A stretch of 38,567 nt of DNA from Verrucomicrobiota bacterium. Its GTDB lineage: Bacteria; Verrucomicrobiota; Verrucomicrobiia; Chthoniobacterales; UBA10450. The position numbers and the translations under genes are program-made. Each line of letters starts with the position of its first letter. The first letter of the stretch is position 1. Below, one piece after another: positions 1-6,655 of this stretch. The notes below the pieces were generated by a model, which saw only the letters and a program-made list of their open reading frames with translations, made no database searches and was not told where the DNA came from. The stretch spans positions 1 through 38,567 of the forward strand of contig QHPU01000067.1 of assembly GCA_003219175.1 (NCBI GenBank). The letters run 5' to 3'.

Positions 1-43
1 CCGCGTTGAACGCACATTTCATAGTGAAAGGCACGCTTTAACT

Positions 44-91
44 CCAGACCGGCTCGGACCGCGCCCAGCACATGCAAAAGCATGTCCCTCC
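44..91. repeat. Dispersed palindromic repeat, copy A
   Basis: A variant of the window's 18-mer (CCAGACCGGCTCGGACC, 44-60) runs into a perfect hairpin, ACATGC-AAAA-GCATGT (70-85). A related stretch, with the same GACCGCG..CCAG..CATGC..GCAT order, lies at 19708-19743. It lies just beyond the 3' end of the vWA gene at 99. Nothing else is recognisable in bases 1-98. Confidence 0.6.
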
Positions 92-98
92 GAAAACA

Positions 99-1217
99 TC
101 AAGGCGTGTAGCTGATGCCTTTTCTTTGTGCCTGCTGGTGAATCGTCTCGGCGACTTTCTCGTCGAACCCGTCGCCCTTTCCAGCTTCCGCCAACCGCTT
201 ATTCTCCGCCTGAATATAGGCATCACGTTTCTTAGCGAGCTCTTGAACTTCCTTTTGCAAGCTATCGCGTTCCGCGCGCGTCTTGGCGATCCGCCCTTCC
301 ATCTCCTCTTTCGTTAGCTTCTGGAATTCTGCCGGCAGATCCTTCTTATCAATGGATTCGAGTTCCACCTCATTACTAGCGAGCGCATCGAGTAGCTCGC
401 CACGGCCCTGCACGCCTTTCTTCGTCTTCGCATTGTAACTCAGCCGATCGGCCGCGGCGCTAGCCGGCGCGCGTTCCGCGAAAGCTTGTTTCGCAGCTAC
501 TTCGCGCCGCACATCCGCGTCGCCATAGGGAATCAACGTTTCGCCAATCTTTTTGTTCAACTTTGCCAGCTCATCATCCATCGGCGTAGCGATCACAGCC
601 ACACCGCCAGATTGCGCGATTGCGGCGTAACTGCCCTCCGATGACTTTGCGATCTCCTTCCAGATCAAAGTGGTCGCCGCGATACTTCCGCATTGCACTG
701 TATTGATGATCAAGTCTTTCTTCGCCGCGATCCGGCAAAGCTCGGGATATTTTGGTCCATCGGCGTAGTCCATGTGTGGCGGTGCATCGCCGACAAGGAA
801 AATAATCTTCAAGACTTTGCGATCCTGACTCCATGGCATCTTCTCAATCGCTTCCGCCAGCGCCTCGTTCACACTCTCCGGTTCGTCGCCACCGCCCTCC
901 GCTTTGAAATCGCGCAGATGTGAATAAATCGAATCGATGTCGTCGGTAAGCTGGAACGATTTAACGACGTATTCGTCGCCACGGTCGCGATAACCAATCA
1001 AGCCGAGCTTCAATTCCGGGGTCGGTTTCGCGCTGATCATTTCATTAGCGATCGACCAGATTTTCTGTTTCGCGCCCTCGATCAGGCCACCCATCGAGCC
1101 CGTAGTATCGAGAACGAAGCAAACCTCAATGCGTGGCTTTTTCTCGTTAGGCGGTTCTTTCGCTGAAATGCCGGAGCCGGCGAGTAGAAGAGCTAATAGT
1201 AGAGTAGTTATTTTCAT
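99..1217 (-). CDS. Secreted von Willebrand factor A domain protein
   Basis: Predicted 372-aa exported protein. An N-terminal signal peptide (MKITTLLLALLLAGSGISA) is followed at once by a vWA domain with an intact MIDAS start, DTTGSM. The body keeps typical vWA strands (KLGLIGYRDRGDEY, KIIFLVGDAPPH). The last ~100 residues are charged and helical, probably coiled coil. I start at the ATG at 1217 because the signal peptide begins there; an upstream ATG at 1244 would add a charged leader. The VIT-vWA gene ends 36 nt upstream on the same strand, so the two are probably one operon. MIDAS domains bind divalent metal and protein ligands; a periplasmic or surface binding role is inferred. The partner is unknown. 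Confidence 0.85.
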   Translation of the reverse strand: MKITTLLLALLLAGSGISAKEPPNEKKPRIEVCFVLDTTGSMGGLIEGAKQKIWSIANEMISAKPTPELKLGLIGYRDRGDEYVVKSFQLTDDIDSIYSHLRDFKAEGGGDEPESVNEALAEAIEKMPWSQDRKVLKIIFLVGDAPPHMDYADGPKYPELCRIAAKKDLIINTVQCGSIAATTLIWKEIAKSSEGSYAAIAQSGGVAVIATPMDDELAKLNKKIGETLIPYGDADVRREVAAKQAFAERAPASAAADRLSYNAKTKKGVQGRGELLDALASNEVELESIDKKDLPAEFQKLTKEEMEGRIAKTRAERDSLQKEVQELAKKRDAYIQAENKRLAEAGKGDGFDEKVAETIHQQAQRKGISYTP

Positions 1218-1253
1218 ATGGTTTCTTTCTTTGAACGTGATCATTTGATCTTT

Positions 1254-3476
1254 TTATTCGGTGATTTCATAAACGGTGTCGTCGACTGCGAGCAAGACGT
1301 TCTGGCCAAGCGCCATCCACGGCGCGGCCTCAGGATGTTGCTTGAGAAGATCGAAGTAAGCTTCGGAGTTAAATTGAACATGTTGCCGGTTGGTCGCGTT
1401 CTGGACGCTTGCATCAATCCATTGCTTGCCATTTTGAAAAAACGCGCGGCCGTTGACGAATTTTGATTGCCGCGTGTACTGCGTCAGACGGTCCGATTCC
1501 GCCGGCGCCGATGGAACATTGAGAGCGAAGCCGCGCAGCGACTCGGCGGCGCCATACTTGATTGAAGCTCCAGATTGCTCGGCAGACTTGAGTGCGTTTT
1601 GACTTCGCGCGTTCGCCACCGCATCCGCGCCATCCTTCTTCTCCTTGAATCCGTCCCAGGCTTTCGCTACTTCCGCGCGTGCGGTAGCATCCGAACTCAT
1701 ACTTTGCATCGAACGGTCTGCCATCGGCACCCGGCGCCGGTCTTCATCTTCAACGATCAGGTAGGCGGTGTAAGGAGTTACTATGCCGTATCGCCGCGCT
1801 AGGTCGGTGGCTTCGTCACGCAGTTCGGTGGTTTCGCCGTGAATCCGAATTTCATCCAATAAAAAGCCAACGCGGCGCGTCACCCATAGCCGCGCCACAT
1901 AATCGTTAGATGAATCATCGAACTTCACCTCGTAGGTAAAGGTTTGCTCGTGGCCATTGGTTATGCCGGTCAGCTTCGCTTCGACTTCGCCGGACCCGGT
2001 ATATCGACCGGTCAGAACGAGCTGATCGCCTTTGAATAAGTCCGGTAGTTGCGCCGGATACAATTTGCCGGTTCGAACCCCGTCGCTGAACTCCAAGCGC
2101 ACATTCGTCAGCACCGGTTCCTTGATTCGGGTGTAGAAATTCGAGACCTTTACTTCAAGGTCTTCGTTCTCCAGCACGTATTGACTGAAGGCCCGTGTTC
2201 CCTCCGCGATCTGATCAAGGAGTTGCGTGTTTACGTCCGACCCGATCCCGAACGAGAAAATACGTGCGTCGCCACCCTTCTTTACATCCGCCACGATTTC
2301 ATCCGGATTACGCGTCCCAACAGTCGGCAATCCATCAGTCAGGAAAATAATGACAAATGGGCGATCGCTCCTCTCGGTGCGCGCCTTGAACGCGGTTTGC
2401 AAGGCATCAGCAATGGCGGTGCCGCCAATCGGTTTCAGATCAGCAATGAAATTCGACGCGCGCTTTCGATGTTCGGAATCAGCCTCACTCAGTTTGCCGA
2501 AAAGCGATTCCGCCTCGGTCGAAAATCGGACAATCTCGAAGCGATCGTCTGTCTTCAGATTCTCAACGCAGAATTGCAGCGCCTTTTTCGCCTGCTGCAA
2601 TTTGCCGCCCGCCATCGACCCCGAGGTATCGACGACGAAGACGACGTCTTTGGGAGCAGGCTTGGCTTCTTTCGCAACTGTCGGCGCGGCCAGAAGCAGG
2701 AAGTAACCATCTTCTCCGCCAGATTTGTGTGTGATCAGGCTCAGACCGACATCGCGTTTTTCGGAGCTATAAATGAGCTGGAAATCTGTATCCGGTTTCT
2801 CGTCCTTGGATTCGTAACCAATGACCGCGCGATTGGGTCCGTCTCGTTTAATTTCAACCTTGTGGCTAGGAGAATAAATCGAAGCGAGCGGCTGCTCCGT
2901 TTTTACTTCGACCTTCACGCTCAGGCTCCTAATCGGCTGCGCGGAAAACTTCTCCGTGCTCAACGGATAGCTGTAAGTCAGCGTCCCGGCATCGGAGCGC
3001 AACAGTTCGGTGTAGGAAATTTTGATTGGCTTGCGACTGCGTGGTTCGATTGGAAATATGCGGACCTTAAATAGATCCCGTCCCGCGTATTCCAACAGCG
3101 CCGGATCGCGCATCTTGCGTACGATGTCCTCGTAAATCTGGCGCGCCTTGTCCGCGCGCAGCAATTCGGCGTCCACCATTTTGCCGCCGATCTCCATGCT
3201 GAACTTGTCGATGTGGGCGCCTTTCGGGACCGGAAACATGTAAATGCCTTCCAGGCGTTGATCGTTGGGATTGTAAAATTCCTGGTCAATCGAAGTGACC
3301 GCTACCTGGCCATCGATCTTGACGTCGACGTGATGACTGGACACCTCGAGCGGCGCAAAAGGAAAGTGACCAGGAGGGATTAAGAACGGGCGCTCGACGA
3401 CGATGAAACCATCCCCCCGTGCGTGGAAAATCGCCCCGAACAAACAGGCTGCGAAAATCAAAGCCGATCTTTTCAT
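1254..3476 (-). CDS. VIT and von Willebrand factor A domain protein (inter-alpha-trypsin inhibitor heavy chain-like)
   Basis: Predicted 740-aa exported protein. A signal peptide (MKRSALIFAACLFGAIFHARG) is followed by a VIT domain (about residues 30-165; DQEFYNPNDQRLEGIYMFPV is characteristic). Then comes a vWA domain from about residue 275 with the MIDAS motif DTSGSM and later TDGLPTVGT. The C-terminal third holds the usual post-vWA region (DLARRYGIVTPYTAYLIVED) and ends without a sorting signal. The start at 3476 is preferred over 3503 because it opens the signal peptide and has AGGG just upstream. It is divergent from the ECF sigma gene at 3628 and co-directional with the smaller vWA gene. 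In this family the VIT-vWA unit acts in protein-protein contacts; the target here is unknown. Confidence 0.9.
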   Translation of the reverse strand: MKRSALIFAACLFGAIFHARGDGFIVVERPFLIPPGHFPFAPLEVSSHHVDVKIDGQVAVTSIDQEFYNPNDQRLEGIYMFPVPKGAHIDKFSMEIGGKMVDAELLRADKARQIYEDIVRKMRDPALLEYAGRDLFKVRIFPIEPRSRKPIKISYTELLRSDAGTLTYSYPLSTEKFSAQPIRSLSVKVEVKTEQPLASIYSPSHKVEIKRDGPNRAVIGYESKDEKPDTDFQLIYSSEKRDVGLSLITHKSGGEDGYFLLLAAPTVAKEAKPAPKDVVFVVDTSGSMAGGKLQQAKKALQFCVENLKTDDRFEIVRFSTEAESLFGKLSEADSEHRKRASNFIADLKPIGGTAIADALQTAFKARTERSDRPFVIIFLTDGLPTVGTRNPDEIVADVKKGGDARIFSFGIGSDVNTQLLDQIAEGTRAFSQYVLENEDLEVKVSNFYTRIKEPVLTNVRLEFSDGVRTGKLYPAQLPDLFKGDQLVLTGRYTGSGEVEAKLTGITNGHEQTFTYEVKFDDSSNDYVARLWVTRRVGFLLDEIRIHGETTELRDEATDLARRYGIVTPYTAYLIVEDEDRRRVPMADRSMQSMSSDATARAEVAKAWDGFKEKKDGADAVANARSQNALKSAEQSGASIKYGAAESLRGFALNVPSAPAESDRLTQYTRQSKFVNGRAFFQNGKQWIDASVQNATNRQHVQFNSEAYFDLLKQHPEAAPWMALGQNVLLAVDDTVYEITE

Positions 3477-3542
3477 TGCCCTGTTAGTCGGCAACCCCGC
3501 CAAAATGCTCCCAGTTTTTTTACAAGGAGCGGCCGCTTCTAC

Positions 3543-3560
3543 CGCCAGTCCGGCTCGGAC
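3543..3560 (+). repeat. 18-mer dispersed repeat CGCCAGTCCGGCTCGGAC
   Basis: Exact copy of the window-wide 18-mer. Its core GTCCG-GCT-CGGAC is a small perfect hairpin. It lies in the 151-bp divergent region between the VIT-vWA gene and the ECF sigma gene, where both promoters must be. No promoter boxes could be assigned with confidence. Confidence 0.8.
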
Positions 3561-3627
3561 TTGGCACAGGGAATGGTATTAAGGGAATGCAACCTGCCCG
3601 AAACAACGTAGAATCGTTTTCCCCTAA

Positions 3628-4263
3628 ATGAGCGATCATCGAGCCCCGATCTCCGATCCAGGAAAGGTCGATGCGGATTTAATCAAACGCTGTCGCGAGG
3701 GCGCCGCCGACGCCTGGGATGCCTTGTTCGATAAATATTATCCCATTGCGGCGCGCTTCGTATTCCAGTTATCAGCCGACTTCTGCCATGAAGACACGGA
3801 AGAGATTTGCCAGGAGACATTCCTCGCCGCGGTGCGTAACCTCGGCTCATTTCGGGGAAAGAGTTCGTTTCAAACTTGGCTACTCCGCATCGCCGCGAAC
3901 AAGGCGATGGATTTCCGCGGGAAAAGTCGCGCCGAGAAACGCGGCGGTAGCTTCGTCCATTTCTCGCTCGACGGAGCGGACGAAGGCGAACAAATCGATT
4001 TGCCCTCGCGGGGACCCGGCCCCGACGCCTTGCTGGCCAGTGCGGAGACCGGTCGGCTCGTCCGGCAAAGCCTCGATCAACTGGACGATGACTGCCGTGA
4101 AATCATTGAGCTGCGTTATTATGGCGACCTGAGTTACGCCGAGATTGCCGCTGAGCTGCAATTAAATCCCAAGACAGTCAGTTCGCGGCTGAGCAAGTGT
4201 CTCGACCGGCTCAGTGTGATCGCGAAAAAAATCTTTCCACCGGAACATTCATTTGCCGTCTAA
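3628..4263 (+). CDS. ECF-type RNA polymerase sigma factor
   Basis: 211-aa extracytoplasmic-function sigma-70. Region 2 spans about residues 15-95 (CREGAADAWDALFDKYYPIA, EEICQETFLAAVRNLGSFRG, FQTWLLRIAANKAMDFRGK). Region 4 spans about 145-200 (LDQLDDDCREIIELRYYGDL, SYAEIAAELQLNPKTVSSRL), with the helix-turn-helix that reads the -35 element. Region 3 is absent, as expected for ECF sigmas. The next gene starts 12 nt downstream and encodes a one-pass membrane protein, the usual position for an anti-sigma factor. The divergent VIT-vWA operon is a plausible target. The stimulus is unknown. Confidence 0.93.
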   Translation: MSDHRAPISDPGKVDADLIKRCREGAADAWDALFDKYYPIAARFVFQLSADFCHEDTEEICQETFLAAVRNLGSFRGKSSFQTWLLRIAANKAMDFRGKSRAEKRGGSFVHFSLDGADEGEQIDLPSRGPGPDALLASAETGRLVRQSLDQLDDDCREIIELRYYGDLSYAEIAAELQLNPKTVSSRLSKCLDRLSVIAKKIFPPEHSFAV

Positions 4264-4274
4264 CTTAAGAAGTC

Positions 4275-5381
4275 ATGTCTCTCGAACCAAAGAAACCCAT
4301 TGAAGACCTGCTGGAGGCAACCGCCAAAGCGCGGCGGGCACAGTTCGGCGCTGATCCACCGATGCCGAACCCGATGCGGGCCCAGCTGCACCACGAAATT
4401 GCGCGGTTGGGGGAAGGCGATGAGTCGCGACAATCGGGGCATTGGTTTCGAATTTTGTGGCCGCGACTGGCGTTTACGGCCGCTTTCGCTCTAATTCTCG
4501 TTTGCATTTCAACCCTCTGGTGGTGGCGCGAACATCAAACCAGTAGCGGTGGAACGATGAAATTGGCGATGCAGGAACCGGCCAGGGAAACTCCGCCACC
4601 GGAGAAAGTCTTCGAGCAAGGTGCAGTGGCTGGGACGGGTTCCGCGGCGCCAACTTTCGCCGATAGCAACGCCGCTGCGTCAGCACCTGCTGAAGCAGCC
4701 AAAGACGGCGATGCTTTGAGACGTTTTGCCGAGGCTACGATTGCGCCCGGTACTGAACTGAGGAGCGACGGGGTTGTCGCAGGCGCCAAGAAGACGGATC
4801 AGCCATTGTTTGCCGACAAATCGTTAGCCGCGAAAGAAGCCGAGCCCGCGGCGCCAGCAGCTGCCTCGCTCGCACAGGGCCGACAGATGACGAATTTTCG
4901 TCAGCAATTTTCAAAGGACACCGCCAACCAGGAGGTTCGCAGTAAACTCAAACAGACGGCCAATATTTTGAACGAATTTCAAGTGGAAAAAAGCGACTAC
5001 GAAATCCGGCTGGTAGATGCCGACGGTTCCACCTACTCCGGCAAGCTCGAACCTTTGGCGCAGAACGACCCCCGCAGCGTCTACAATCAGAAAAAGAATT
5101 ACAACGCGCCTTCGTCGCGCGCGGCTCAAACCTTGGAGGAGAAAGCGCGGTCGGTTAATGCCGAGTACTACTTCCGTGCCACTGGCTACAACACCAGTCT
5201 CAAGAAGTCGCTCGTATTTGAAGGGAATTACATTGCCCCGTTAGAGGTCGCGCAAAAGAAAGTCGCCAAGGCGAAAACGGAATCCGAGGAACGCGACGAA
5301 GAAGCATCGGCCCGAATCACGGGCGTCGCAAAAGTTCACGGCGAGTCTCCCGTCCAAATCGATGCCGTCGCTGTGCCGTAA
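4275..5381 (+). CDS. Single-pass membrane protein, putative anti-sigma factor
   Basis: 368-aa protein with a cytosolic N-terminus of about 70 residues, one transmembrane helix (about 73-91, AFALILVCISTLWWW) and a long C-terminal part. The segment after the helix is Ala/Pro/Glu-rich to about residue 205. A more ordered domain follows (NFRQQFSKDT to the end), then a charged Lys/Glu tail. AAGAAG upstream of the ATG is a reasonable ribosome site. I see no zinc-binding HxxxCxxC motif, so it is not a classical ZAS anti-sigma factor. The regulator role is inferred from position and topology only. Its 3' end overlaps the convergent MidA-like gene by 46 bp. Confidence 0.7.
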   Translation: MSLEPKKPIEDLLEATAKARRAQFGADPPMPNPMRAQLHHEIARLGEGDESRQSGHWFRILWPRLAFTAAFALILVCISTLWWWREHQTSSGGTMKLAMQEPARETPPPEKVFEQGAVAGTGSAAPTFADSNAAASAPAEAAKDGDALRRFAEATIAPGTELRSDGVVAGAKKTDQPLFADKSLAAKEAEPAAPAAASLAQGRQMTNFRQQFSKDTANQEVRSKLKQTANILNEFQVEKSDYEIRLVDADGSTYSGKLEPLAQNDPRSVYNQKKNYNAPSSRAAQTLEEKARSVNAEYYFRATGYNTSLKKSLVFEGNYIAPLEVAQKKVAKAKTESEERDEEASARITGVAKVHGESPVQIDAVAVP

Positions 5382-6574
5382 TAATTATCCTCATGGAGGG
5401 ACGACCGCTGTATCGTCCCTAACTCTGGGGACGGGACGGCGCCCGTCCCTCCAAGGCCAAGCTCTGTGGCGGCATCGCGTGCGAATTGAAATCCGCTCAG
5501 CTTCTCAGCGAAATTTTTGCCCAAGGCGAGGATTTGAAAATTCCGACCGAGCATTTCTGGATGTAACAACGTCTGGAGGGCGCGCTTTTCTGAAGCGCTG
5601 AATTCTACTTTTGAAAAAAAATTCGAAACGATTCCGGTGAGGAAATGATGTTGATCGGTGAAGCCGATCGGTTTTGCCCCGGAAGATAAGGCCGCCTCGG
5701 CCAGACCCGTCCACTCCACGTGCGCAGAAATATCAGCCAGGCCGATCTGCTCAAAAGACGATGATAGCTTTTTCTGCTTCGCTCTGACCTGAAGCGAGCC
5801 TCGGCTGCGATCAAGAGAGTAGAACTCTGCGCGAACAAAACCGTAGTCGATCGTCAGAATGACGCCGCACGAGAGTTTCGAGGCGATCTCGCCCATCAGT
5901 TTCGGAGCCGCCACGCTCACTTCTGTTTCGAAATCGGCCGGGAAAAATCCCAGCTGATCTAATCGCAACTCAGAACGACTGACATTCGCGGTCGTGAATG
6001 CAAAATTATCACCCGCGACGGTAACGAATTTCTCCTTCCAATCGGTCGCACCGCTCGCCACGCCACCGGACACAATTAGGTGAACCGGCAGGGAATCGAA
6101 CAACTCATTGGAAAAATGAACGCCGACAAACGGCGCCAGCTGATCAATCGATTCCAGAAAGGAAATCTTGCCGCTGAAGTGGCGAAGATTTTTTTGTTGT
6201 CGCTCCCGCCAAATCAGAAACGGCTCTAATATGACGTAGGAAATGGCGGCGAAACATTCGCCAGACGATTGGCGCAACGCGCTCAGCACATCGAGCGCAA
6301 AAACGCCATCGTGCGCGCCTTGCTCCACGATGGCGAAGTCGTCCGGCCGTCCCAGCTTCTCCCAAATCTCGGCAAACTGCGCGGCCAGCAACTTCCCAAA
6401 CAACGGCCCAACACTGACATTAGTAAAAAAATCACCGCGCCGCCCGATGCTCGCTCGCCCGCTGGCGTAATAACCATGCTCAGGATGATAAAGCGCCAAC
6501 TCCATAAAGCGGGCGAACGGAATCGGCCCATGCCGTTCGATCTCGCCGCGAATAAGGAACTCAGGACTTTCCAT
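5336..6574 (-). CDS. SAM-dependent methyltransferase, MidA/NDUFAF7 family
   Basis: 412-aa protein of the COG1565/DUF185 methyltransferase family. In mitochondria the homologue methylates an arginine of complex I subunit NDUFS2; the bacterial substrate is not established. The N-terminus is diagnostic: GPIPFARFMELALYHPEHGY followed by YASGRASIGRRGDFFTNVSV. The SAM-binding region follows (FAIVEQGAHDGVFALDVLSAL), then HFSNELFDSLPVHLI and GVILTIDYGFVRAEFY. The start at 6574 is preferred over 6628, with AAAGGG 11 nt upstream. The last ~30 residues (after about ATELGLGG) are translated through a palindromic dispersed repeat and overlap the convergent gene, so the C-terminus has probably been replaced. 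It is divergent from the PBP gene. Confidence 0.88.
   Translation of the reverse strand: MESPEFLIRGEIERHGPIPFARFMELALYHPEHGYYASGRASIGRRGDFFTNVSVGPLFGKLLAAQFAEIWEKLGRPDDFAIVEQGAHDGVFALDVLSALRQSSGECFAAISYVILEPFLIWRERQQKNLRHFSGKISFLESIDQLAPFVGVHFSNELFDSLPVHLIVSGGVASGATDWKEKFVTVAGDNFAFTTANVSRSELRLDQLGFFPADFETEVSVAAPKLMGEIASKLSCGVILTIDYGFVRAEFYSLDRSRGSLQVRAKQKKLSSSFEQIGLADISAHVEWTGLAEAALSSGAKPIGFTDQHHFLTGIVSNFFSKVEFSASEKRALQTLLHPEMLGRNFQILALGKNFAEKLSGFQFARDAATELGLGGTGAVPSPELGTIQRSSLHEDNYYGTATASIWTGDSP
5395..5452. repeat. Palindromic repeat at a convergent gene end, possible terminator
   Basis: Outer inverted repeat GGAGGGACG (5395-5403) / CGTCCCTCC (5444-5452) encloses a perfect inner hairpin GGGACGG-CGC-CCGTCCC (5433-5449). 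It lies between the convergent stops of the membrane protein (5381) and the region where the methyltransferase gene should end, and it is read through by the latter. There is no T-run, so any terminator role is inference. Confidence 0.7.
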
Positions 6575-6655
6575 GAATTGCTTTGCCCTTTGGATTTCCG
6601 GTGAATTCCGCCTAAGGTTTCCCTCCAAGTCTATTCCAGCTTCTTTCGTCCCCGC

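Noticed and set aside
2049..3074. Long plus-strand open frame (341 codons) opposite the VIT-vWA gene
   Set aside because: Antisense to a clear VIT-vWA coding sequence, with no family resemblance.
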